Origin: UBA1757 sp045627385
GTDB lineage: Bacteria; Bacteroidota; Bacteroidia; Bacteroidales; UBA1402
Length of the DNA stretch: 12,686 bases
Direction of reading: 5' to 3'
Assembly: GCA_045627385.1 (NCBI GenBank)
Contig: JAZQNO010000012.1
Location: forward strand, 1-12,686
Positions within the stretch are counted from its first letter, which is position 1. Every line of letters starts with the position of its first letter. Shown one piece after another: positions 6,824-12,417 of the stretch. The translations under genes and the position numbers were made by a program. Below the pieces are notes generated by a model that saw nothing but the letters and a program-made list of their open reading frames with translations, searched no databases and was not told where the DNA came from.

Positions 6824-8179
6824 TCAGAGCCGGGCGTCGACAATGTCGCGCGGCAGCACGCCTTTGACGTCGTAGACAACGCCGCCCTCGCGCACGAGGC
6901 TCTTCACGTCGAGCTCGAGGAACTGCTTGTGGGCCACGGCCAGAATCACGGCATCGTAGCCGGCGCCGCCCTCGGGGAGCGCCGCGTTACCGTTGCCGTT
7001 AACTGAGGAATTTGCTGCGGCTGCCTTGCCGTTGAGCGGGGAGGCTGTTGCGGAGGGGAGGCTGTTCACCACTTCGAGACCATACTCGCGCTTCACCTTT
7101 TCGGAATCGGCCCAAGGGTCGCAGACAGTGATGTTGCGGGTATATTCGGCCAGGGTGTTGCAGATGTCCACCACTTTGGTGTTGCGGATATCGGGGCAGT
7201 TTTCCTTGAAGGTGATGCCGAGAATGAGGATTCTGGCGTCTTTCACCAGCACGCCCTTCTTGTTCATGCACTTGATCGCCTGCTCGGCCACATAGGCGCC
7301 CATGCCGTCGTTGAGGCGGCGGGCGTCGGCCATGATGCGGGGCAGCACGCCGTAGACCTGAGCTTTCTGGATGAGGTAGTAGGGATCGACCGAGATGCAG
7401 TGTCCGCCCACAAGGCCGGGGCTGAGCTTGATGAAGTTCCACTTGCTGGATGCAGCCTCGATGACGTCGTGGGTGTCGATGCCCATGGCGTTGAATATCT
7501 TGGCCAGCTCGTTCATATAGGCGATGTTGATGTCGCGCTGGGTGTTCTCGATAATCTTGCTGGCCTCGGCCACTTTCATGCTGGGGGCCTTGTGGGTGCC
7601 GTTCACAAGCACGGAGTTGTAGACGGCATCCACGATGTCGGCCACTTCGGGCGTGGAGCCTGAGGTGACTTTCTTGATCTTTTCGACGGTATGTTCTTTG
7701 TCGCCGGGGTTGATGCGCTCGGGGCTGTAGCCGGCGAAGAAGTCTTTGTTGAACGTGAGACCGGAAGTCTTTTCGACCACGGGCAGGCACTCTTCTTCGG
7801 TGACGCCGGGATAGACGGTGCTTTCGTAGACCACGATGTCGCCTTTGCCGATGACTTTGCCCACGGTCTCGCTGGCGCCCCAAAGGGGCTTGAGGTCGGG
7901 GCGGTTGTTGTGGTCGACGGGCGTGGGCACGGCTACGACGTAGAAGTTGCAGTCGCGGATTTTTTCGAGATCGGTGGTGCAGACGAAGCCGTGCTTGCGG
8001 ATGGCGTCTTGCAGCAGCCGGTCGCTCACCTCGAGGGTGGCGTCGTGGCCTTGCATGAGTGCATCGACTCTGGCCTGGTTCATGTCGAAGCCGACGGTTT
8101 CGTACTTGGTGGAGAACAGTCTGGCCAGCGGCAATCCCACATAGCCCAAGCCAATCACGGCGATTTTGATTTGCTTCAT
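6824..8179 (-). CDS. UDP-N-acetyl-hexosamine 6-dehydrogenase (WbpO/TviB family)
   Basis: A 451-aa NAD-dependent dehydrogenase that oxidises C6 of a UDP-sugar to the uronic acid. The N-terminal NAD domain has IAVIGLGYVGLPLA (6-19), VPTPVD (84-89) and YESTVYPGVTEEEC (118-131). The central helix region has AEASKIIENTQRDINIA (204-220), and the catalytic Cys261 lies in GLVGGHCISVDPYYL (255-269). The C-terminal domain has ILGITFKENCPDIRNTK (319-335). The VPTPVD..RPDL, YSPERINPGDK and SKIIENTQRD signatures fit WbpO/TviB-type (UDP-GalNAc or UDP-GlcNAc) enzymes better than UDP-glucose dehydrogenase. Residues about 374-406 are a low-complexity, Ala/Asn/Gly/Ser-rich insertion not usual in the family, between NSLP and AGYDAVILAV. 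This is the first large gene of the operon; its ATG follows a 236-nt repeat-rich leader. Confidence 0.92.
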   Translation of the reverse strand: MKQIKIAVIGLGYVGLPLARLFSTKYETVGFDMNQARVDALMQGHDATLEVSDRLLQDAIRKHGFVCTTDLEKIRDCNFYVVAVPTPVDHNNRPDLKPLWGASETVGKVIGKGDIVVYESTVYPGVTEEECLPVVEKTSGLTFNKDFFAGYSPERINPGDKEHTVEKIKKVTSGSTPEVADIVDAVYNSVLVNGTHKAPSMKVAEASKIIENTQRDINIAYMNELAKIFNAMGIDTHDVIEAASSKWNFIKLSPGLVGGHCISVDPYYLIQKAQVYGVLPRIMADARRLNDGMGAYVAEQAIKCMNKKGVLVKDARILILGITFKENCPDIRNTKVVDICNTLAEYTRNITVCDPWADSEKVKREYGLEVVNSLPSATASPLNGKAAAANSSVNGNGNAALPEGGAGYDAVILAVAHKQFLELDVKSLVREGGVVYDVKGVLPRDIVDARL

Positions 8180-8415
8180 AGAGGGTGATTTTTCGCGCAG
8201 GTTCTCGAGTGGATTCGCACGGAGTTTCGAACGGATTCTCGAGTGGATTTTCGCGCGCGTTTGGCGTGCATATCGCGTGCGCCTTGCGTGCGAGGGTCTC
8301 GTTTTTGCACGCTTCGCGGCCGCCTGTCACAGCGGCAGGCAGACGAAAACATTTTTAAAACAAGCGCAAGGCTTTGAGCCTCAACTATTTAAAAACGACT
8401 TTTCACCTGCGCCAA
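8180..8415 (-). promoter_or_regulatory. Capsule operon 5-prime leader with structured and repetitive sequence
   Basis: From the start expected after the promoter at 8423-8454, about 236 nt precede the dehydrogenase ATG. On the minus strand it contains a small hairpin (AGGCT-CAA-AGCCT, 8369-8381) and a GCCGC/GCGGC inverted pair near 8320-8336. It ends in a run of degenerate 12-mers (8187-8252). A 58-codon Arg-rich frame (8176-8352) spans most of it and ends at ATGA, overlapping the dehydrogenase start; it may be chance. No upxY-like antiterminator gene is present in the window. The length suggests control after initiation, but no known riboswitch is recognisable. Confidence 0.4.
8187..8252 (-). 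repeat. Degenerate 12-bp tandem repeat in the operon leader
   Basis: Read on the minus strand: GAAAATCCACTC, GAGAATCCGTTC, GAAACTCCGTGC, GAATCCACTC (2 nt short), GAGAACCTGCGC, then GAAAAATC. An exact 14-mer TTCTCGAGTGGATT recurs at 8202 and 8236 (plus strand). The array ends 8 bp before the dehydrogenase start. Confidence 0.7.
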
Positions 8416-8422
8416 GAATAAA

Positions 8423-8454
8423 CAAAGATAAATGAAAAAATGTGAAAAGTCAAA
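8423..8454 (-). promoter_or_regulatory. Capsule operon promoter, Bacteroidetes sigma type
   Basis: Minus strand: TTTG (8451-8454), a 20-bp spacer, TATCTTTG (8423-8430). Both boxes match the Bacteroides -33/-7 consensus TTTG and TAnnTTTG exactly. Transcription should begin near 8416-8418 and run into the dehydrogenase gene. I saw no long inverted repeats flanking the promoter as in phase-variable Bacteroides fragilis capsule promoters. Confidence 0.75.
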
Positions 8455-8482
8455 GGGAATTTTTTTGAATTATTTTTCACAT
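8440..8482. promoter_or_regulatory. Operator-like inverted repeat over the capsule promoter
   Basis: ATGTGAAAA (8440-8448) and TTTTCACAT (8474-8482) are perfect 9-bp inverted repeats separated by 25 bp. They straddle the -33 box: one arm is inside the promoter spacer, the other upstream. This geometry suits a dimeric regulator or a small looped complex. The AT-rich setting allows some chance similarity. Confidence 0.4.
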
Positions 8483-8523
8483 CACCACTTCCTGCCACCA
8501 ACAGGAACTGCCTTGAAACGCAA

Positions 8524-8577
8524 ACGGCCTTCCTTCCTAGGAAAGCCGTGCTATATGGTGCGTGTTGTGACACGCAC
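8524..8577. other. Pair of strong hairpins between capsule promoter and repeat copy A
   Basis: Hairpin 1 (8524-8549): arms ACGGC and GCCGT continued by TTCCT/AGGAA, one mismatch, about ten pairs, centred on CCTAGG. Hairpin 2 (8558-8577): GTGCGTGT, loop TGTG, ACACGCAC, a perfect 8-bp stem. Neither is followed by a T-run on the minus strand; a short A-run (GAAAAAAG) follows on the plus strand. Their role is unknown. Confidence 0.5.
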
Positions 8578-8606
8578 GAACGAAAAAAGTACCATGAAAA
8601 ACACAG

Positions 8607-8720
8607 TTCATTTCGCCCACTATCCTCCCGGGCGCCCCGCCACTTTCGGGCTTCCCGTGCCGAGGTTAGTGGCTGGGACACCTGTCTATGGCCCTAAAAA
8701 CACACTAACCTTTTTGGGGA
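8607..8720 (+). repeat. Dispersed repeat family, copy A (left end missing)
   Basis: This copy shares with copies B and C the sequence CCACTATCCTC, a TCGG-N10-CCGA hairpin, GAGGTTAGTGGCTGGGACAC, CTGTC, GGCCCTAAAA and CACACTAACCTTTTTGG. The right terminal repeat is at 8697-8711 with one mismatch. The left terminal repeat and the GCGGCTGAACGC motif seen in B and C are absent, so it is truncated on the left. It lies in the 434-bp gene-free stretch between the capsule promoter and the phosphatase gene; apart from this repeat and the listed hairpins and promoter I see no gene there. Confidence 0.85.
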
Positions 8721-8761
8721 CCAGGGCAGGAACAGTGCAGGAGCCCCAGCCTCGCAAGCAG

Positions 8762-8816
8762 GAAATGCTTTCCGCCACGGTTCCCTCGTCACGGAAATAC
8801 AGAAATGCTTTCCGCC
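8762..8816. repeat. 15-bp direct repeat containing a small palindrome
   Basis: GAAATGCTTTCCGCC occurs exactly at 8762-8776 and 8802-8816. The first copy, with the preceding G, can fold as GGAAA-TGC-TTTCC. Both lie within 110 bp of the phosphatase stop codon and might form weak 3-prime structures on the minus strand. Confidence 0.6.
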
Positions 8817-8868
8817 GCAGTCCCCTGACACAATAACTGACAACAATAATCAGAAAAGCCGGAACCGC

Positions 8869-9339
8869 TCAAGGCAACTGTTCTTTCTGGAGATCCTGCT
8901 TGAGCATGGCCTCGCAGGCGCAGAGCAGATCCTGGAAGGTGGTCTCGAAATCGTCCGTGTACCAAGGGTCGGCCACATCGCGGCGACTGCCGGCGAAGGA
9001 CATCATCAGACTGATTTTGCCTTCGGGGTCGTCGGGAATGATGCGCCGAAGCCAACGCAAATTGCTGCTGTCCATGCAGATAAGACGGTCATTGCGATCG
9101 TAGTCGGCAGGTGTGACACGACGGGCGGTCTTGTCTTTGTCGAACAGCACGCCGTGCAGGCTCAGGCATCTTCTGGCCGGCGGATAGATGGGGTTGCCGA
9201 TTTCCTCGTCAGATACGGCGGCGCTTTCAATCAGGTAATTACGTTCCTGATGCTTGGCCCTGACGAGCGCTTTCATGATGAACTCGGCCATGGGGCTGCG
9301 GCAAATGTTGCCGTGACAGATAAAAAGTATTCTGATCAT
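8869..9339 (-). CDS. Low-molecular-weight protein-tyrosine phosphatase
   Basis: A 156-aa cytoplasmic phosphatase, a normal family length. The phosphate-binding loop CHGNICRSP carries the nucleophile Cys8 and Arg14 (C-x5-R-S), and the general-acid loop is DVADPW with Asp124. In many bacteria such enzymes (Wzb, Etp) dephosphorylate the BY-kinase that governs capsule length; others are arsenate reductases or of unknown role. No BY-kinase gene is in the window, so the link to the neighbouring capsule operon rests only on proximity. The ATG at 9337-9339 is chosen because MIRILFICHGNICRSP is the canonical N-terminus; the open frame upstream to 9492 is Arg/Cys-rich and includes the promoter. It has its own predicted promoter and a perfect hairpin in its short leader, and it lies divergent to the RAYT-like gene. 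Confidence 0.93.
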   Translation of the reverse strand: MIRILFICHGNICRSPMAEFIMKALVRAKHQERNYLIESAAVSDEEIGNPIYPPARRCLSLHGVLFDKDKTARRVTPADYDRNDRLICMDSSNLRWLRRIIPDDPEGKISLMMSFAGSRRDVADPWYTDDFETTFQDLLCACEAMLKQDLQKEQLP

Positions 9340-9362
9340 ATCCTGCGTTTGCTTGCTGCAGT

Positions 9363-9380
9363 CGCGGGCTGTAGCCCGCG
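9363..9380 (-). promoter_or_regulatory. Perfect hairpin in the phosphatase leader
   Basis: CGCGGGCT-GT-AGCCCGCG on the plus strand, an 8-bp perfect GC-rich stem, lies 24 bp upstream of the phosphatase ATG and downstream of its predicted promoter. It would therefore be in the 5-prime untranslated RNA. It could reduce translation, or be a REP-type palindrome; it is not part of the 133-bp repeat family. Confidence 0.5.
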
Positions 9381-9425
9381 GCATTTGTTCGCGACGTCGA
9401 CGTTTGTATGCGGCGTATGCGGGTC

Positions 9426-9457
9426 CAAAGATATGGTTTCGCTCGCGAATCCGCAAG
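9426..9457 (-). promoter_or_regulatory. Phosphatase promoter
   Basis: Minus strand: CTTG (9454-9457), 20 bp, TATCTTTG (9426-9433). The -7 box is a full TAnnTTTG match and the -33 box matches three of four bases. The expected start is near 9420, giving a leader of about 80 nt. Confidence 0.65.
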
Positions 9458-9556
9458 CCCGCACACGGCCGCAAGGGGGCACAACTGCACATTATTAAAA
9501 GGTTTCGTGGCCGTTTTTAAAATATTTATTATTTGTTGGTTTTTGTTCTGTTAAGT

Positions 9557-9588
9557 GTTGCATATTTGTTTCTTCAGTGTTAATTTTG
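9557..9588 (+). promoter_or_regulatory. RAYT-like gene promoter
   Basis: Plus strand: GTTG (9557-9560), 20 bp, TAATTTTG (9581-9588). The -7 box matches TAnnTTTG fully and the -33 box matches three of four bases. The expected start is near 9593-9595, so about 168 nt of leader containing the palindromes at 9611-9676 precede the ATG. Confidence 0.55.
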
Positions 9589-9610
9589 CAGCGGTGTTTA
9601 AGATTTGTAT

Positions 9611-9676
9611 CGAGTCGACTCGAGTCGCCGGATATCGGGTTTCTTTACGTTTCAGCCCGAGTCCGGCGATGTCGGG
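9611..9676 (+). other. Palindrome cluster upstream of the RAYT-like gene
   Basis: Two overlapping perfect 12-bp palindromes, CGAGTCGACTCG (9611-9622) and CGACTCGAGTCG (9617-9628), run into a larger imperfect hairpin: CCGGATATCGGG, a 16-nt loop, CCCGAGTCCGG. Two 19-bp imperfect direct repeats start at 9621 and 9658 (both CGAGTC...TCGGG). The block lies between the predicted promoter and the start codon, so it may be leader RNA structure or a recognition site for the encoded protein. Confidence 0.6.
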
Positions 9677-9762
9677 CGGCACGGGCAATCGAGCACCGGT
9701 CAGTATTGGTCAAACAATTTGACTTTCAACAATTTAAACCATATGCAAAAAACACATGTACC

Positions 9763-10692
9763 ATGAAAGAACTGTATCACATATGCATGGCGGTGCACCC
9801 GGAAGTGCTGCTGAGGAGCGTCGAGGACGTCATGCTGACCACAAATTTATGCGCATTGTCCGCATGGAGGCTTGGCGCAGAGATACTTACCGATTCGCAG
9901 ATGTCAACGCACATACATCAGATTGTGCAATGCGAAAACCCGGAGAAACTGGCACTGGCGCAACGGTTGTCAATAACGAAAGCATTCAACAACAGACACT
10001 TGCGTCATGGAACATTGTTCGAAGAATCCGTACACATCTCCAAACTGGAGGGCCGTCGCCATATTCAGATGGCACTGGCCTATTCACTTCGGCAAGGCAT
10101 GCATCACGGCGTCTGCGAATCGCCCTTCCAATACGAATGGGGAACATGCAACCAACTGTTTGTCAGCGAAAGAGGGGCGCAACCAAAAATCCCGACCTAT
10201 CGCGGGAAAGACGAGTTGAGGCCTTTTTTCCCAATCAATTCGAATTTTCCGGATGAATGGAAAACGGATGAAAACGGAATACTCTTGAGGCGCTGTTTCG
10301 AACAGCTCAGCATAGTCGAAAACTGGTTCGGGACGCCCAAAAATTTTGTAATGTCGATGTTTCGGACAACGACAGAAGAATGGCTGGCCGAACAGGCAAA
10401 AGACAAAGTCAACGCGCCGATCATCAACTTGCAAACGATTGAAAGCGGCTTTTCAGAGGAGGAAATAGCACAGATGCTGGCGCTGGAACGACGGACGAGT
10501 TTCATCAACAAGGAAAAGACGGACACGGAGGTTTGCGACTTGATTGACAAGCAGTTGCTTGGAAAATACAGTTCCATTTACCAAATGCCACTGTCGAGGC
10601 GAAAACAGCTGTTCAACGAATTGCAGCACGATTTCGGCATCCGGAACGCCGCGCAACTTTCCCGTTGCCTGGCGCTCAAGTACAATCGCTGA
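9763..10692 (+). CDS. RAYT-like Y1 HUH transposase (REP-associated tyrosine transposase relative)
   Basis: A 309-aa protein. The first 135 residues follow the Y1-transposase/RAYT plan. YHI is at 5-7, where RAYTs have YHV. LTDSQMSTHIHQIV (42-55) gives the HUH metal motif as His50-Ile-His52. KAFNNRHLRHGTLFEE (73-88) parallels the FN.RH.R.GHLFQ.R segment. HIQMALAYSLRQGMHHGV (100-117) parallels LLRYIHLNPVRAGLV and puts the catalytic Tyr at 107. FQYEWGTCNQLF (122-133) parallels Y.WSSY. These proteins nick single-stranded DNA next to palindromes. A further 170 residues, much longer than usual RAYT tails, end in a helical stretch (RKQLFNELQHDFGIRNAAQLSRCLAL) that resembles a helix-turn-helix. The ATG at 9763 is chosen because the N-terminal YHI motif starts there; the longer open frame from 9577 covers the leader. 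A 134-bp repeat with terminal inverted repeats begins 70 bp after the stop codon. I recall similar uncharacterised proteins in Bacteroides. Confidence 0.75.
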   Translation: MKELYHICMAVHPEVLLRSVEDVMLTTNLCALSAWRLGAEILTDSQMSTHIHQIVQCENPEKLALAQRLSITKAFNNRHLRHGTLFEESVHISKLEGRRHIQMALAYSLRQGMHHGVCESPFQYEWGTCNQLFVSERGAQPKIPTYRGKDELRPFFPINSNFPDEWKTDENGILLRRCFEQLSIVENWFGTPKNFVMSMFRTTTEEWLAEQAKDKVNAPIINLQTIESGFSEEEIAQMLALERRTSFINKEKTDTEVCDLIDKQLLGKYSSIYQMPLSRRKQLFNELQHDFGIRNAAQLSRCLALKYNR

Positions 10693-10761
10693 AGAACGGC
10701 TGGCCGAGGCCACGGGCACCTTTCCAGGGCCGCAGACGCCTTCCCCGGGCACCCCGTACCG

Positions 10762-10900
10762 AGGTTGGTGTGGTTCTAGGCGGCTGAACGCTATTTTTGG
10801 CCACTATCCTCGGGGGTGCCCCGCCCCTTTCGGGCGTCTCGCGCCGAGGTTGGTGGCTGGGACACCTGTCTAAGGCCCTAAAACCACACTAACCTTTTGG
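10762..10900 (+). repeat. Dispersed repeat family, copy B (complete)
   Basis: The core is 10762-10895 (134 bp), bounded by AGGTTGGTGTGGTTC and AAACCACACTAACCT, inverted repeats with two mismatches. Inside, in order: GCGGCTGAACGC, TTTTTGGCCACTATCCTC, a perfect hairpin CGGGG-GTG-CCCCG (10811-10823), TCGG-N10-CCGA, GAGGTTGGTGGCTGGGACAC, CTGTC and GGCCCTAAAA. The inner GAGGTTGGTG can also pair with the right terminal repeat, giving a hairpin followed by CCTTTTGG that might end transcription between the convergent RAYT and MATE genes. Upstream, 10715-10760 resembles the end of a further degraded unit. The whole RAYT-MATE gap (10693-10957) holds no gene. Confidence 0.88.
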
Positions 10901-10957
10901 AACCAGGGGGCAGGAGCCACAGTCACTCAAACAATAATAAATGCTGTCGGATGCCGA

Positions 10958-12337
10958 TTATTCAGCCGGTCGAGTCGGTTCGGAGGGGTTGCCGAGGTAG
11001 CGGCGGCGGAAAGCGAGGATGAGCGTGACGGACAGGACAAAGGCCAGCGCATCGGCCAGATCCACCGACCACCAGATGCCGTTCACCCCGATCAGGCGGG
11101 GAAGGAGCAGAACGGCGCCGAGTTCGAAAATCAGGGTGCGGGCAAAGGCGGCAATGGCCGAGACGATGCCGTTGTTGAGCGCTGTGAACCAGGCAGATGT
11201 GAACACATTGAAGCCGAACAGGAAGAAACTGATCATGTAGATGCGGGCCGCGTGCTCCGTGAGGCGGCAGAGCTCCTCGTCGTAGCCCACGAAAATGCGC
11301 GACAGCAGCGGTGCGGCCAGCTCGGAGGCGGCCGTCAGCAGAAGGCCTGCCATGCCGATGAGAACCAGCGATTTGCGAAGCAGACTGCGGAGCTCGGCCC
11401 GATTGCCTGCGCCGTAGTTGTAGGCGATGACTTGCGAGATGCCCATGTTGTAGCCGAAAAACAGCGCGCCGAAGATGAAGCCGGTGTACAGCAGAATGCC
11501 GTAGGCCGACACGCCGTCTTCGCCTATGTACCTCATCAGCTGCAAGTTGTAGCAGATGCCGACAATGTTGAAGGCGATGTTGCCCACGTATTCCGACAGG
11601 CCGTTCAGGCACGATTGGCCCAAGCTGCCGGAGATGCGTCTGCGCAGGGCGGGGTCGCTTTTGACGAACTGCAGATGGGTGGTGTTGCGGCGCGACGCGA
11701 AAAATGCGATGGGGAAAATGCCGCCGAGCGCCATGGCGAGGGCGGTGGCAATGGCGGCACCGGTGAGGCCCCAGCCGAAGCCGATGATGAAGAGGGCGTC
11801 GAGCAGGATGTTGGTGATGCCGCAGAGGATGCTCATCTGGGTGCCGAGGTGGGGTTTCTCGGCCGTCATGTAGAAAGATTGAAATTCGAGCTGAAGAATC
11901 TGGAAGGGCATGACAGCCACCAGGATGCGGCCGTAAGTGACGGCAGGGTCGAGCATTTCTTCCGAGGCGCCCAGGGCCTGGCAGAGGGGGCGCATCCAGA
12001 CGAAGGTGAGCACTGCGAACAGGCAGCCGATGAGCAGCGAAAACCGGGTAAGGCGGGTGAAGATGGCCTGGGCCTTTTCCGTGTCGCCTTCGCCTAAAGT
12101 TTTGGAAACCAAAGCACTGCCGCCGGCTCCAAGCATGAGCCCGGTGGAGCTGAGTATGGCGATGGCGGGCCAGATGATGTTCATGGCGGCGAAGGCGGTG
12201 CTGCCGGCGAAGTTGGAGATGAAGAAACCGTCGACGATGCTGTATACGGAGGTGACCAGCATCATCGCCATCATAGGGAGCATCGACCATACGATGCGCC
12301 GATAGCCGTAGTGTCCGCTCAGTTCTATCTTTTTCAT
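10958..12337 (-). CDS. MATE family multidrug/toxin efflux transporter (MepA-like)
   Basis: A 459-aa polytopic inner-membrane protein with about 12 hydrophobic segments in two halves, the normal MATE size. It should export organic cations or drugs in exchange for Na+ or H+. The N-terminus has MLVTSVYSIVDGFFISNFAGSTAFAAMNIIWP (about residues 26-57), matching the IVDGFFIG..GS.ALAA.N...P signature of MepA-type members. GAGGSALVSKTLGEGD (70-85) follows TM2, and YNMGISQVIAYNYGAGN in the second half matches the family's repeat of that motif. The start at 12337 (MKKIELSG) is chosen because a strong -7 box lies 10 bp upstream, leaving almost no leader. The gene is monocistronic here, convergent with the RAYT-like gene, and has repeat copies B and C on either side. 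Substrate cannot be inferred. Confidence 0.9.
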   Translation of the reverse strand: MKKIELSGHYGYRRIVWSMLPMMAMMLVTSVYSIVDGFFISNFAGSTAFAAMNIIWPAIAILSSTGLMLGAGGSALVSKTLGEGDTEKAQAIFTRLTRFSLLIGCLFAVLTFVWMRPLCQALGASEEMLDPAVTYGRILVAVMPFQILQLEFQSFYMTAEKPHLGTQMSILCGITNILLDALFIIGFGWGLTGAAIATALAMALGGIFPIAFFASRRNTTHLQFVKSDPALRRRISGSLGQSCLNGLSEYVGNIAFNIVGICYNLQLMRYIGEDGVSAYGILLYTGFIFGALFFGYNMGISQVIAYNYGAGNRAELRSLLRKSLVLIGMAGLLLTAASELAAPLLSRIFVGYDEELCRLTEHAARIYMISFFLFGFNVFTSAWFTALNNGIVSAIAAFARTLIFELGAVLLLPRLIGVNGIWWSVDLADALAFVLSVTLILAFRRRYLGNPSEPTRPAE

Positions 12338-12346
12338 TTGCGGCCG

Positions 12347-12377
12347 CAAAGGTAGTGTTTTTCGGGGAGACCTCAAG
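12347..12377 (-). promoter_or_regulatory. MATE gene promoter (near-leaderless)
   Basis: Minus strand: CTTG (12374-12377), 19 bp, TACCTTTG (12347-12354). The -7 box is a full consensus match. The start of transcription would fall about 4-7 nt downstream, only a few bases before the ATG at 12337. The -33 box lies in one arm of an inverted repeat, CAAGGACC (12374-12381) and GGTCCTTG (12406-12413), a possible operator. Confidence 0.6.
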
Positions 12378-12417
12378 GACCGGGCCTGGTCCCGGCCCCT
12401 GCCTTGGTCCTTGCCCT

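Noticed and set aside
6999..8330. A 443-codon open frame on the minus strand overlapping the dehydrogenase gene
   Set aside because: It is the +1 shadow of the dehydrogenase: Arg/His/Gln-rich, no family features, while the other frame has every expected motif.
8423..8482. Invertible capsule promoter as in Bacteroides fragilis
   Set aside because: Only a 9-bp inverted repeat is present and it does not flank the whole promoter; no recombinase-site-length repeats were found around it.
9340..9492. Longer start for the phosphatase (51 extra residues)
   Set aside because: The extension is Cys/Arg-rich, contains the promoter and leader hairpin, and the family begins at MIRILFICHGN.
9577..9762. Longer start for the RAYT-like gene (62 extra residues)
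   Set aside because: The extension translates the palindrome block and overlaps the predicted promoter; RAYT homology starts at MKELYHI.
8589..9769. Shared GTACCATGAAA at 8589 and at the RAYT start, suggesting a duplicated gene start beside copy A
   Set aside because: An 11-base match is expected by chance several times in a window of this size, and similarity ends right after it.
8607..10900. Conserved peptide PRLVAGTPV seen when repeat copies are translated
   Set aside because: It is only the conceptual translation of the DNA repeat in one frame; there is no start, no consistent frame and no family.
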